A DNA stretch of 64,000 bases from Trifolium pratense (GCF_020283565.1 NC_060059.1:48194572-48258571); one strand, 5' to 3'; counted from the stretch's first letter, positions 48,435 to 60,768 are shown. The notes: generated from the letters alone by a model not told the origin. Program-made: numbers and translations.

Positions 48435-50004
48435 CAACAAAGAAACTTGATATCAAATAATAATCTTTGTGAAAAACTTTAAACTATATTAATTATATTT
48501 AAAATGGAGGGAATATTAAACGAATCTGAATGAAAGTTGGGATCACATAGCTGTCAAAAATCCAGAAATGGAATATGGGTGCTCTCTGAAATCTGAACAT
48601 CCACTACATGTATAAGTATAACATAACATATACGTTTTCTTTTTATACTAACATATATACGTATTTATCCTCTCAACTTTTTCACTTATACCTGAATTTT
48701 CCATTGACTATACGAAGAAATCAGAAAGTAGGGTCACCTAGAAATTTATTAACACACCCATATTTTAATGTTGACTATGCTAACTTTAATTCATTTTGTT
48801 TTCTAGCTCCATTTTGGACCACCATGAAAATGACAATCCTTTTATCTTGTGTCTTCATACTGAGATAAATGGTGGTTTCTTCACTGTACATTGAAAATGA
48901 TGAGATGCTCTTGTCACATGAAAAATGAAGAAGACTCTAGCAATATACGTAGATTAATGTTATTATACTATGCTTAAAGTTTTATGAACCACTGACAAAT
49001 ACACAAGAAACACAAATTAGTACACACCATTAATAATTTAAGAACACATAGATCACAAGACATATTAATGTCGTATGACACACCGTTAATATGAGATGTT
49101 AGTGTTAGACATTACATTAACATGCACATCTCTCAATTGTAAAAAAATTAAGAGAGTAACGTGGAATCTTAAGCCATTAAATTTAGTTAAAAAGAAAAAT
49201 ATTGAAATTTTGAAAAAAATTTTAAAAAAAATGGAGTAAAATTAATTAAGGATTTGAGATGTAAAAATTGAGAAAAATTGAGAGAAATATTTTTTGAGAG
49301 AATTCATTCCTATCGAACTAGACACACTTTCGAGTGTTGGACAACAAATTTACTAGGCACGCTTTTGATTTTATTGGATTTCAAATGTGAGTGGTTAAGT
49401 GTCACATTAATTATGAATTAGAAGAATGTTAAATATATATGACTTATAAATGAGGTGACCTATAAATTTATAAAGCCCAAAAAAAAAAAACTTCGGATAA
49501 AGATGTGACGTCTTCTTCTCTTATGGTTCTGAATCATTGTCTTGTTTCTTCTGATGCTCTCCCAGAATCTTCAACTGTAAAATATGAAAATTCACAATCG
49601 TTGAATTTCAAGTATGAATATTTAAATCTCACATTGAATATGGATGAGAAAAATATTCAATATATAAGAGAGATTATTTATATACCTAAAACATTAGGAT
49701 TTTAAGTGGAAATGTAGCATCTTCCACTCTTATAATTCTGAAACATTGTTATGTTGAATAGTCGATCTCAGGCTCTGTTTGGACAGACACATAAGCTAGC
49801 TTGTAGCTTATAAGTTCATTGGCTTAAAAAGATCCGTTTGGTAACAATTTTTAAAAAAAAGCTTATAGATTGTTTTACTAGTTTATAACTTATTTTCAAA
49901 CACTATTTCAAGTAGTTTCTGAGCTTATAACTTATCATTTTTTCTTTCAACTTTACATTTGTCATCTTACTTAAAAATAAAATATTAATTAAATATATCT
50001 TTTT
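48435..50004. other. AT-rich spacer without a recognised gene
   Basis: Frames at 48608-48868 and 49505-49705 show no domain. From about 49765 (GGCTCTGTTTGGACAGACAC) to about 50145 lies what may be a decayed hAT-like element. Confidence 0.3.
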
Positions 50005-50054
50005 TATGTCACTCCATACTTTTTTTTTTTTACTAAATATGTCACTCCATACTT
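50005..50054. repeat. tail-only retroposon footprint
   Basis: TATGTCACTCCATACTT is present at 50005-50021 and 50038-50054. Between lies a T-run plus ACTAAA. Confidence 0.7.
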
Positions 50055-50252
50055 ATAAACTAAAAATTAACGTATAAAATATTTGTTATGAATTCATCCG
50101 CTGTAAGCTAATTTATCAGTTATCCGCTATGTTTTATCGAAGGTGAATACATACTAGTAGATAAGATAAGTAAACGGGTGGGTCCCCGTGAAGGTGCTCA
50201 TAAGTAGTGGACATTTCGGAATCTCCACGTGACTCATACTCAAATTTCCTTT

Positions 50253-50302
50253 TAACTAGCTTTATTTATTTTTTTTTTTTTGACATAACTAGCTTTATTT
50301 AT
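50253..50302. repeat. tail-only retroposon footprint at the PSK core promoter
   Basis: TAACTAGCTTTATTTAT is present at 50253-50269 and 50286-50302. The 16-base insert (50270-50285) is a T-run plus GACA, an antisense tail. The right copy runs straight into the TATA box of the phytosulfokine gene. Confidence 0.7.
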
Positions 50303-50306
50303 ATAT
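50296..50306 (+). promoter_or_regulatory. TATA box of the phytosulfokine gene
   Basis: TTTATTTATATATGC lies about 90 bases before the start codon at 50392. Confidence 0.5.
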
Positions 50307-50391
50307 GCAAAGTTTTCATTACATTCTTTAGTTACATATGTTTCCTAAATTTATTTTCCTTTGATTCCTCTCTATAGCAAAGCTATCTCCA

Positions 50392-51423
50392 ATGAAGCAT
50401 CAAATTCTCTTACTTTTCTCTCTTCTCATTCTTTCTTCTTTTTTTGCTTCTGCTCGCCTTCTTGTACCACAAAAAGTTTCAAAACATGGTAAGTATTATG
50501 GGCCTGTATTATGATATTTATTTATTTTTGAAGAATTGTGATATTTGTTTTTGTATTTATTGTTTTGGTCACTTCATCTCCCCCTGTAAACTAATTTTTG
50601 AGGATGGAACAAAACTTGAATTATGTAGGTGAAAAGGAATTAAAGATCATTGGCAACACTATTGCTCAATCATCCGCAGAAATGAAAGAAGATATGGAAG
50701 AAGTAAGAATATACATAATATTTTCATCCTTCATCTCTATCTACATTTTACTTTTTTTCATTTATGCAACTTCAAATTCAGATGGGAACAATTTAATTTT
50801 TTACAAAATTTTCTTTACTTTTTTGCCGAATTTTTTTTTGACATTAGCCCTCTGATTTTAAGGAGAAGGGGGCTGATAATCTAGAGAGTTCAGCTGCGAG
50901 ATTAGGAAAGTCTGGCAAAAAATTATTCCCCTTAGGAATGAACTCGAGTTCTTCCGATGGATCCGTCTTAGAGAAGCTTATTATCTACTTGAGTCTAATG
51001 TCATGATTTTGCCGAATTTTAGATTATCAAAGTTACTTAAACTAAAAATCGAAGGGTTAAGAAAAGAAAAAAAAAGAATAATGCTAGCAACACACTCTTT
51101 AACAAACACACTCCAACACACTCTCTTTTATTGGTTGAAATTCACATGGGTCCCATAAAAAAATGTGGACCCATATAATTTTTATGGGACCCATATAAAT
51201 TTTAACCAATAGAAGAGAGTGTGTTAGAGTGTGTTTATTAAAGAGTGTGTTGCTAGCACTCCTCAAAATGTTTTTTTTTTCGTTATCTCTTCTAATTTGA
51301 TTAAATTTTGTGTAGCTGATGGGATTAGAGGAGTGTTATGGAAATGAGGAAGAATGCTCTAGAAGAAGGATGATTGCAGAAGCCCACTTGGATTATATCT
51401 ACACCCAACACCATAAGCCTTGA
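50392..51423 (+). CDS. PSK: phytosulfokine precursor (3 exons)
   Basis: Exons are 50392-50488, 50629-50702 and 51316-51423. They join in frame to 92 residues, a normal size for this family. Residues 1-21 form a secretion signal ([20 protein letters not shown]). The mature hormone YIYTQ is at 84-88 (51394-51408) and is preceded by Asp, the residue needed for tyrosine sulfation by TPST. The family motif before it ([20 protein letters not shown]) has both cysteines. The secreted, proteolytically trimmed and disulfated pentapeptide acts through the LRR kinase PSKR1 to promote cell growth. A MITE fills part of intron 2. No single long ORF spans the gene, so simple ORF scans miss it. Confidence 0.95.
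51080..51260. mobile_element. hairpin MITE in PSK intron 2
   Basis: ATGCTAGCAACACACTCTTT followed by AACAAACACACTC at the left is matched in inverted form by GAGTGTGTTTATTAAAGAGT followed by GTGTTGCTAGCACT at the right. The inner halves (ATTGGTTGAAATT / AATTTTAACCAAT) also pair. It lies wholly within the 613-bp intron. Confidence 0.75.
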
Positions 51424-52170
51424 ATCAATCTAATGTGCTGTTCACCTTAGTTCAAATGCAGTGTTACAATTGAACATATGAGTCCCTAATGTATAATAAA
51501 GTATTAAATCCAATAATTATACATGAAAGGTGTATCCATGTTCTGTCCTTCAGTTGTGAAGGTTGTTTAATATGTAAATGGTTCAATTTTATTAGGGTTA
51601 TACCTAGTTATATACTGTAAGTGAATGGAATGATTTCTGGGTCTTAACTCTCTTCTGCATAATTTTTTGACAAAAAAGAGCTTACAGATAATAATCCGAC
51701 ATCGGGTCTGGATTGACCATCTGACTTGGAATAGTTATATTCAAATGTTAATCACAATTCTATTAAAATTATATGATAATGTTCTTGATTTTCAAAATAC
51801 AACGGAAGATGATTTGGTTGAAGGTGTCTAGTCTTCTGACCAAACTAAGATGAGTGGGGAAAAGAAAAGCAAAGAGAACATGTTTCCCATTAATAAGAAA
51901 AAATTTAAAAAAACAAGTACTAGTATAAAGTATTAATGTTTATGGTATATATGTAACAATATACAGTGATGTGTAAAAAAAGTGTTATAATATAATTTCT
52001 GATAATATCCTTATATATATTTACACAATTGTGTCATTTTTATCTCATCAATGAATGTTGCTTCATCAAGCAACGATACAATCCAGCATGGCAGACTCCA
52101 ACAATTAAACCCTACAAATTTTGATATTTGCGTGCTACAAACTACGGATATAGTGAAAAATATACCGCCG
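51424..52170. other. PSK 3' region and spacer
   Basis: Expected to hold the 3' untranslated region of the phytosulfokine gene. No other gene is recognised; the short frame 52051-52242 shows no domain. Confidence 0.35.
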
Positions 52171-52173
52171 GAG

Positions 52174-52437
52174 CCAGGGACGGACTTGGGCCCCTCCCTC
52201 CCTCTTGTTCATTGCCTTACAATACTAATAATATATGTGTAGTCATATTGAATAAAATGATTATACTCCCTCCTAGCAATGATTAAGGAAATAAAAATGG
52301 AATGCACTACTTTTAAAATTATATTATCAATTTTTTGAAGGAAATTTTTTTTGTCAGACTTTATTTATTTAACATTTAATATTACATTTTTCGGCTCCCT
52401 GTCTCATCAATTTCTGGATCCGACCCTGGCTGGAGCT
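52174..52437. mobile_element. MITE-like element
   Basis: GGAGCCAGGGACGGACTTGG at the left and the inverted GGATCCGACCCTGGCTGGAGC at the right border about 260 bp of non-coding DNA. Confidence 0.45.
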
Positions 52438-52588
52438 GAGCTGCCCTATATGTGTATTACAAATTTACATACGAATAGTATTAGATGCATGAAAAAGATT
52501 AAACTCTAAAAAAATTACAAATTTATTATCAAAAAAAAAAATACAAACTTATTTAATTTTGAAAAAAATTCTGAAGATTGAAATCCCA

Positions 52589-52672
52589 AGCCCAATCCAC
52601 TTCAGTTTTTGAAGAGGCCCATCATTAACTAAACAAACAAAAAAGACACATTTTTTATAAGCAAAACCCTAA
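52589..52672 (+). promoter_or_regulatory. site II elements and telo-box of RPF2
   Basis: AGCCCA (52589-52594) and GGCCCA (52616-52621) are inverted site II motifs (TGGGCY). AAACCCTAA (52664-52672) is a telo-box, and a weak TATAA lies at about 52656. This pair of motifs marks plant genes for ribosomal proteins and ribosome biogenesis, matching the product downstream. Confidence 0.55.
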
Positions 52673-52752
52673 AAAATCATAACAAAGAAGGTTTTTTGCC
52701 TTCTTCTTTTCTTCTTCATTGCAACACAGCACACACATACTCTGTTTGTGCA

Positions 52753-55335
52753 ATGTCGGAATTCAGAACCGCCACGACAAGAAGGGGCAAAAAGGAGCTT
52801 CAAAAACGTGCTCCAAAACTCGTCAGTATCATCACTTTTTTCCTCTCTTTATTTCTCATTCATTTTTTTTAACGGTTGTTGTGTTTTTCTTGCAGATTGA
52901 ATCTGGGAAGAAAACATTGGTGCTTCATGGGACCAAAACTAGTTCTGTTTTAAACGCTGTTTTGACTCAGATTTATCATCTGAAGAAGGAAAGTGCTGTT
53001 AAGTATAGCCGTAAGAATGATAAGATTAACCCTTTTGAAGCTGGTGGTGAAACCTCTTTGGAGTTTTTCTCCCAAAAAACTGATTGCAGTCTCTTTCTGG
53101 TAATTCCTGTTACTTTTATTTTCTTTTTATTGTTTATTCATTCATTTTATTCGGTTCCTTTTTGCTTCCACTGAATTTTGTTTTTGTTTTAGTTTTAGTT
53201 TGTATGTTTGGTTCCGCGGTGACAAAAATTGATTTTGAGTGAATTGATTTGACTAAAATTTAGTTGAAAGTAAAGTGGTTTATGTTTGGATACATTGTAT
53301 AAAAGTAAGTTAAACAATAAATTTGAGTTTAAAAAAATCAATTCTAGAATCACAAGTTACGATTTCTAGCTTCAAATAGAATAAATTGTGAAGGCAAAAT
53401 CAATTCGTCTAGAATCAATTCTAGCTCCTCTGAAATTGAAACCAAACATACAATTTGTTTTTAAGTCTTCATTATTAAGTCATTAGAATTGCCGTTAGAA
53501 TTGATTCGAGTTATTTGTGGTGGACATAAGCACTTGTGAGATTGTTTATGAGGGTTCATAATTTATTATGACATATCCATAAGCTAGCTTTGAATGGTAC
53601 TCCTAAAATGGTGAGGTAACAGTACCGGTATGTGTGAAGAAACTTCCCTTAAAACAGGTTGAAGTTTCTTTCTGGTAATTCCTGTTACTGTTTTTCTCTT
53701 GTCACAAGTTGTTTGAGTCCTAAGAGCATACATACTCTATGATGATCTGATTACCTTTTGCTTCTACTAAATTTTGTCTTGGTTAGATTTTAAGGCATTG
53801 AAATCACTTTAATTAAGCATTTCTGACATGTATCATGTAAGTATTATGTATAAGCTATTTCTATAACAAAAGTCAAACAATTTTCATATAAGCATAAGTT
53901 GTTTTTATAAGATATCTTATAGAGCTATGAAAGTAATTTGCAAACAACTTATGGACATGTCAATAGTGTTATATGGCAATAGATAAGATCAAATAGGCCT
54001 TTAATATTAAATTATCTTCTTTCTTGTGTATGAGAAATACATAGGTTTTACTTGCTTTCACCAGTTCTAAGCACATGTGTTTATAAAGTTAAAATTTTGA
54101 ACTGTGCTGTTAAACTATTTATATTTGGTGATGTTTTTTGTGATGGTAGATCAGGGGTAACTTTAGTTGTATTTCGATTGTGCTAGTATTGCCTGAAACT
54201 TGTGATGCATGGTCATTTTTTAATTATAAAAAAATGTGCCGGATTACAATTAATATCTCGATATGGGGATTTGTCCTCCTTTCCTCTTTAAATTAATTGA
54301 GTTTCTTATATCACATGTAGTTAGAGCTCCAAATGTTGCATGGGAAGTGATTTTGTAATGATTGATGCTTCTTGTATTTTGCAGTATGGATCTCACTCAA
54401 AGAAGCGACCTAATAACCTTGTTATTGGGAGAACATATGATCACCATGTCTATGATCTGGTAGAAGTTGGGATTGAAAATTTTAGACCCATGGAGTCATT
54501 TGTGTATGATAAAAAATTAGCTCCAAAGGAAGGTTCAAAGCCTTTTATGGCTTTCATTGGAGAAGGGTTTGAGTCTATTATTGGACTAAAACATTTGAAG
54601 GAAGTTCTACTCGATCTTTTTCGCGGAGAGGTTTGTCTTTGCTTTTCTTTCTCTTTCACATTCTTTTGTTGCCAGCTGGAATATGTTAATTGAAGTGATG
54701 CACATGATTCATGCAGGTCGTTGAGAATTTAAATCTTGCCGGAGTGGACCATGCATATGTATGTACTGCCCTTTCTTCAACTAAGGTGTTTTTTACACAC
54801 TGTGCACTGCGGTTGAAAAAATCAGGCACAGTTGTACCAAAAATGGAATTGGTAGAAGTTGGCCCTTCCATGGATATGGTTATTCGCCGGCATCGTCCTC
54901 CTAATGAAAGTGTGAGAAAGGAAGCCATGAGATCATCAAAAGACAACCCAAAGAAAAAGGTTGACAAAATCTCCAAATCTTTTTTGGTTTATCTGTTAAT
55001 GTAAAATGAAGTTGCATGTCTAAATTGTGTTCTTGTTCTGTTGCTTATAGGAGAAGAATGTCAAAAAGGATCCCCTACAAGGAAAGATCGGAAATGTTTA
55101 TATTCCAGATCAGAAGGTATGAGCGACTATTTCCATTCTTTGCATAAACTGTTTAGTTAGTTCATTCAACTAAGTTCATTGTTTGTGTTTATGATAACGA
55201 TTTATAATTGTTCAGATTGGAGAAATGGCTTTGCCCAATAAATCGAAAGGAGTGAAGAGGGAACGCCGAGAAGCCAGGCAGAATCATGGGAGTGATGAGC
55301 ATGCATCAAAAAAGAAGAAGGAAGAAGATTCTTAA
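52753..55335 (+). CDS. RPF2: ribosome production factor 2 homologue, Brix domain (6 exons)
   Basis: Exons are 52753-52821, 52896-53099, 54385-54630, 54717-54959, 55051-55116 and 55216-55335. Every join is in phase 0 and the product has 315 residues, as in other RPF2 proteins. The Brix domain spans roughly residues 25-235. Telling stretches are KRAPKL, KKTLVLHGTKTSSVLN, GGETSLEFFSQKTDCSLF, YGSHSKKRPNNLVIGRTYDH and FVYDKKLAPKEGSKPFMAFI. The C terminus is rich in Lys and Glu (SKKKKEEDS), fitting a nucleolar protein. In the cell RPF2 works with RRS1 to dock the 5S RNA-protein particle on pre-60S subunits. The first donor (AAACTC|GTCAGT) is weak but gives the family-typical join. A MITE with perfect TIR sits in intron 2. 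Confidence 0.95.
53200..53453. mobile_element. MITE in RPF2 intron 2 with 14-bp perfect TIR
   Basis: TTGTATGTTTGGTT at 53200-53213 is matched exactly by AACCAAACATACAA at 53440-53453. Inner inverted blocks (AAAATTGATTTTGAGTGAAT and AATCAATTC) follow. The family is shared with 19059-19203. Confidence 0.75.
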
Positions 55336-56022
55336 AATATTATACATTACATATGTTGTCTTTCGATGTCTTTTGATTATGAAGTGATCTAGGTGGCTTG
55401 AATATTCTTCATTTCACACCTATACAGGGAGGTATTTTTGTCGCCATTTAGTTGTAAGCTAAAGCTATAGTTTGCACTGCCTATTTCCGATAGTTGTTTT
55501 TCTGTATTTCTTAAATGTGCCACCAGAAAATTTGGATATGTTTTCAAACTGACCTAGTAGTATTGGATCATAACACCATTACCATTAACGCCGTTTTCTG
55601 CTGTTTTATTTAGCGCAACAGTTTTCCAGTTGAAGATGGAATATATTTTTGTGTTATTAGTTATGTGTGCCTAAGGCTTCTGATTCTTCTAGGAGACCTT
55701 ATTTGTTCTCTGCTTTATCCTATCAAAGTGTATTTATATTCCTATGAGATTGAGTTGATCTATGCTGCATGCTATAGGCAGTGCCAAAGTAAAATACGAA
55801 ATTCTACGCTTGATTGCAAATTGCAAATTTTCTTTGGAGTAGTTCAATATGAAATGCTTTATTTTTTATGATATCGTTGAATAGCGTGTAGTTGAACTCA
55901 ATTGAAATGAGTATTATTTACCTTGCATGTACCTACCATAAATTATGTCTCAAGAACATTGACGACGGTTACAAAATTGATGTGTTGATAAAACGAATTC
56001 AAGGAATGTTGGTAGTGGTAAT
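55336..56022. other. RPF2 3' region
   Basis: Likely 3' untranslated region then spacer. Frames at 55665-55871 and 55892-56140 show no domain; the latter runs into the transposon. Confidence 0.35.
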
Positions 56023-56584
56023 TAGGGTTGGGAATAGGCCAGGTCAGGCTTTGACAGGCCTGAGCCTGGCCTACGATTTTTCTTCAGGCCTAAGCATGGC
56101 CTACGGCCTATCAAATACAATTTTTTTTGGCCTGGCCTGAGCCGTTTTAAAGTCTGGCCTTGTAGCCTGTTTAAAAGCCTGTGTTACATAAATATAGCTA
56201 TATAGTCTTTTTTTTTTTTTGAATCACTCCATATAGTCTTTTTAAATAAGTTAAACAGGCCTTAAAGCCTATTTCACATTTAAATTTTTATAATTTCTAC
56301 AACATTAAGAAAAAGTTAATAAAATAACAAATACGATTACGAAAAAGTTAAGTATGCCATAATAAAATTATGATATAAATAATAATATTACATATATAAT
56401 AATTATTAAATATAAACAGGTCGGCCTATCAGGCTTTGTAGGCTTTTTTAAAAGTTTGAGCCTAGCCTATTTATGTAAATAGGCTTTTTTCAAAGCCTGA
56501 GACTAGCATTTTTAATAAACAGGTCAGGCTTAAACAGGCCAGACCGAAGGCGCCTGTAGGCCGCCTGGCCTATTCCCAACCCTA
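56023..56584. mobile_element. hAT-type MITE with 8-bp target duplication
   Basis: GTGGTAAT stands at 56015-56022 and 56585-56592. The element starts TAGGGTTGGGAATAGGCCAG and ends in GGCCTATTCCCAACCCTA. The 8-bp duplication and TA..TA ends fit the hAT superfamily. Repeated CAGGCCTGAGCCTGGCC-like blocks fill the subterminal zones. Confidence 0.85.
56200..56243. repeat. tail-only retroposon footprint inside the hAT MITE
   Basis: ATATAGTCTTTTT occurs at 56200-56212 and 56231-56243. On the minus strand the insert reads GGAGTGATTC plus an A-run, the same GATTC-A ending as the LINE at 44369-44980. Confidence 0.65.
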
Positions 56585-56592
56585 GTGGTAAT

Positions 56593-58045
56593 CCATCTTC
56601 CTACTATTGTATCAATGCAGAAAATTGCTAGTGATGTTCCAATCAGTTTTTGCTGAACATGACAGTTAAATATGTTGAGGGAAAGCTAAAACTCGTAGCT
56701 TACTTTCCTTTAATAAACATGAGAAAGACAGGGAACGATGTTACATTGATGGCTTGATTCTGCTACTTGCTTAGCAATGTATTCAAGTATTGAGGGATTT
56801 GGATTGGCTGCAGTTTTAGTTAGCCGCTGTTTGAGATCTTGGCCGTTGATCTATAATCTGACGGCTAGCCCGTTTATAATCCGTTAATTTTATATTAACC
56901 AACAAAAATTTTTATAATTTCTGATCTCAACCGTTCATTTTAGATTGGACGATCCTGACCATTACTATGTTAACGCAGTACTGCATGGAATCCTATTCCA
57001 GTATTGAGTTGCAGCAAAAAATACATAACCTTCTTGACTCAATGATTGAAAGTCTTAGATGGTTCTATTTATAACTTCGGATTTGAAAGATGATTCAAAA
57101 GCACACAAGACACTCTGTTGGGACATACCACTACAAAAAGATAGTCCACTATAGTTTAATCTATTTTCCTTTATATTAACAGTTTTTTTTTCTTGCCTAA
57201 TTGTGTTCTTGCAACCATCTACATATGCATATGCCATATAGGAATAGGACTGCCTTGTGAGCAACACTTACACAGGCCTAAATTAAATATCCTTAGACAC
57301 ACATACATGATTTTAAAAAATTTAAATATAAAAGTAGTTAATGTGACTTAATCATTTATCTTTAAATTTTTCTCTTTAATGTGTGTGTGCGCCCAAATAT
57401 TATTGATTTGGGGTTGTGCCTGTGATAGAATTTCTCCGTTAAGTTTACATTTCTGACGTAACTGATTGCTTTTGCTTTTGTACTGTGCAATACTCAATTC
57501 CAATGAAGAGAGTAATGGTAGCTAATTGAAGATTCAATCTCGTGACATGGAATTGGTAACAATTATACAATACCTTATTAGAGTGAGTATGCACATATTT
57601 TGTGAACAAATTAATGGAAGGATCACTTGTACAATCAATTGCCATACTTGTATATGTAATAGTATAAGAACTCAAAATAACTACCAATTTTGAATATAAA
57701 TCTATTCCAAATTCAACTTAAATAAGCTCATATAACATGGGCATCATATAAAATTGAAACAATGAATTAAATTATATCGAATTTTATACAATAAAATATA
57801 TATACACAAGAAAGTACAATACAAATACGAATGTGTTCGTATTTCTATTAATACTAAAGAATGATTACTAGAATGAAATAAATAAAAAATAGAATTTACA
57901 ATGAAAAGCATGCTAAAAAAAATAAAAATTGCAAATAAAGAAAGAATGAAAGCTTCAACACTGTTTATAAATCAAAGTTATTCAATAATATGACCCCTAG
58001 GAACTATAATAAAGTGCTCAAATGCAACTAGTGCAGAGCAGCTGA
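56593..58045. other. spacer without a recognised gene
   Basis: Frames at 57055-57267 and 57445-57687 (minus) show no domain. The stretch is AT-rich throughout. Confidence 0.4.
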
Positions 58046-58192
58046 GTGCATGTTTAAAATTAAAAGTTTAAATTTATAGTGAATTTGACGAAATCAAAGT
58101 AATATCATAATTTTGTCGAAACTCTAAAATGTAGAATTTGTCAAAATCATATCAACTACCGTGATTCCGCCAAACTTAACAAATCGACATTT
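58046..58192. mobile_element. MITE beside the HSFA3 stop codon
   Basis: GCATGTTTAAAATTAAAAG, then AGTGAATTTGACGAAATCAA, is matched loosely in inverted form by GTCAAAATCATATCAACTAC, then CGTGATTCCGCCAAACTT. It resembles the family at 19059 and lies 13 bases from the HSFA3 stop, so it should be part of the 3' untranslated region. Confidence 0.45.
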
Positions 58193-58204
58193 TCTTAGGC
58201 AGGT

Positions 58205-60768
58205 CTAATCATATTTTGGCTTACCACCTTGACTATCTATCTCATCAAAAGGAGATTCATCAGCTGGCCACTTATCAATACCTAAACTTCCAAAACCAAT
58301 ATCCCACATATCTGTCTCAGACATAACTCCAAAATCTGGCACTCCATAATTGATAGGATTTCCCCACATTTCATTCCCACAGCTTGAAGTAGTAGTAACA
58401 CCAATATTGAAATTAGGATCCCATATATCTTCTTGTTTGATAATGTTTTCAGTCCCAATAGATTGAAACTCTTGAAACCCTTTAAAATTCTCAGGAATAA
58501 CTACTTCATTTGGACTAATAACATTTTTCCCTTTGGAAAAAGGTTCATCAAAACCAAAGCTAGATGATCCTTCACCAATAATGGTTTCTGAATTAGATGA
58601 AATATTTTCATGCATTGCAGCATATTTATCTAATGAAATATTCTCAATTTGAGAAGTAAAATCTTCAACACCTATATCTTTAGCTAAATCATGTGAAAAA
58701 TAGTGAGGAGAGTGTTCAACGGAAACATGACTTAGTTCTTGAGTTTCACAAGACATGTTTATGTTCTCCCAATTGGGTTGGTACCTCACAATTTTCCCAT
58801 CTTTAAGATTCTCTTCTTCATTTTGGTTTTGCTTAACAAACTTCCTTCTCACTCTTGGAGATTCTATATCTTTTTGTTCTTTCTTCTGCTTAAGTCGCGC
58901 TAAAAAGTCCGGATTTGAAAACAACTTGGCTAAGAAAGATACCATTTGTTTCTGTCTTTGTTCAGCAGATTGAAGCCTTTGATTCACATTACCTGCATGA
59001 GAAGCCGTCATTCGTTGTTGTTGCTGTAAATCAACCACTTCTTGCATTAACACACTCCTCTCTTTCCTCAGTCTTTCTATCTCGACCTCAACTCCAGATT
59101 TCCCTGTAATTAGCGATATAGTTAGTTACTAGTTTGTTAGTGTATATAAAAGGTTTGATCAAAACACTTGTAATCAGTTATCTCATTTGAATACAATACT
59201 ATTCATATTTTGAGATTAATTGTTATGCCCCGACAGTGTAAAATATTTTTACACATGCATCCAATAAAATCACACTATAGTGCCACTTTTATAGGCTTGT
59301 TCCTAAAATATCTTCACAAAAAACCTACATGTCGTGATTTAATTGGATGCACGTGTAAAATAATTTTACACTGTCAGTGCATACAACTTAAATTCTTATA
59401 GTCTTGTATATTTTCTCTCTTATATGAGATTTATCTACTGTGATTCTTAATACCTGCATCAGAAGAAGATCCAACATAGTTACCAACTTGCTGAGATGGA
59501 GACGACCGGCGCCTTTGAATGTTCTTCAGTAAGTGCTTCTTCCCTTTCTGGAAACCTTCATTGAAAAACTCCCATTTGTCGGTGTCGATTTTACGGAATC
59601 CCTGGACACAAACACCAAATTTTCTGAGAATGAATGAAGCAGAACTACAAGACAACAAGAAAAAACAAACAAAATAAAATACAAGCAACATATAGCAAGA
59701 CAAAAACAAGATTGTTACATTAGATACAATACAATTAGCTGTATTGGAGAATGTGATATCTGTGAATTCAAAACCAAAACAAACAAGTTTATGATAAAAT
59801 GTATCAAAAATCAAGAAACACACAAAACACATCATTGAAACACAGAATCCTACCTTTGAAAGATGAAAATCCCTTGAAAGGGAGAGCAACAATCTCTCCT
59901 ATGTTGCCAATTTTCCAGCAGTAAGAGTCTCTGAATGCTATAACTACACAATGTAATCAATCCGGAGGAAACAAACATATCTGAAACATTGTGTGTGCTT
60001 ATTTATTACACAGTTCCATTGGTACTATGTATAACAAAACACAGGACACAAGAGATTATAACTAAACACATTCACCAAAATATGCAAGTTTTACATACAA
60101 TACAATCATCAAAAAAATTATTTACATTCCCAATTGATACATCAAATTGTTCAATCAACAAACACAAAAGAGGAGAGGGAATTGATTAGTTACAAATAAT
60201 TACAAACCAAGAAACAAAAAAAAATAAAATAAATTACTCCCGCCGGTCTTATATAAGTAAAGATTCATTTTTCACATTAATTGAATACCCGATATATCTT
60301 GTACCGGCTACATCAATTATTCAATGAATCTGAAAAATGAATCTTTATTTATATACGAGACTTGAGGGAGTAGTTGGTTAGTTACATTGCATAGATAAAT
60401 AGGAAGGAGCCATAAGACGAGGCATTGTGAAAAGCAATTGAAATTACAAAAATACCCACATAAGTATTAAGCTGACGAACAAAACTGGAGAAATTGTTGT
60501 GTTTGAAATGTCTAGGCAAGACAATTCTAGCAAACTCCAATGGATCCCACACCACAAAGCTAACACCATTAGAATTCCATGATATAATTGGATTCAAAGA
60601 AGGGTCATCAACTAAATCAAATGTTTTTGAAAGAAATGGAGGAACCGGGTTGTTCAATTGCAAACACTCCATAGGCACAGGTGATAATGATGCTTCAACC
60701 TCCACCATGGAAGGTGAGCTCAAAGGAGATGAAAATTTGGGAGAGATTTTTTCATGGTTTGGGTTCAT
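58205..60768 (-). CDS. HSFA3: heat shock transcription factor A3 (3 exons)
   Basis: Exons on the minus strand are 60768-60460, 59601-59454 and 59103-58205. The joined frame gives 451 residues. The DNA-binding domain (about 40-134) holds [45 protein letters not shown] and [12 protein letters not shown]. The conserved Hsf intron falls between Tyr and Gly. The HR-A/B coiled coil (about 155-230) has the class A insertion; a basic RVRRKFVKQ (236-244) may be the nuclear signal. The C-terminal half has five tryptophans (264, 380, 399, 419, 431) in acidic contexts ([29 protein letters not shown]), the Trp-type activation motifs typical of HsfA3. It activates heat shock genes and acts in the DREB2A drought and heat cascade. 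A MITE lies in each intron. Confidence 0.93.
59230..59386. mobile_element. MITE in HSFA3 intron 2
   Basis: GACAGTGTAAAATATTTTTA followed by CACATGCATCCAAT at the left is matched inverted by ATTGGATGCACGTGTAAAAT followed by AATTTTACACTGTC at the right. Confidence 0.75.
60235..60373. mobile_element. Stowaway-like MITE in HSFA3 intron 1
   Basis: ACTCCCGCCGGTCTTATATA at the left and the inverted TATATACGAGACTTGAGGGAGT at the right, with inner inverted AAAGATTCATTTTTC / GAAAAATGAATCTTT. Confidence 0.65.

Noticed and set aside
54450..54976. Minus-strand frames across RPF2 exons 3 and 4
   Set aside because: Antisense shadows; the plus strand carries a complete Brix protein.
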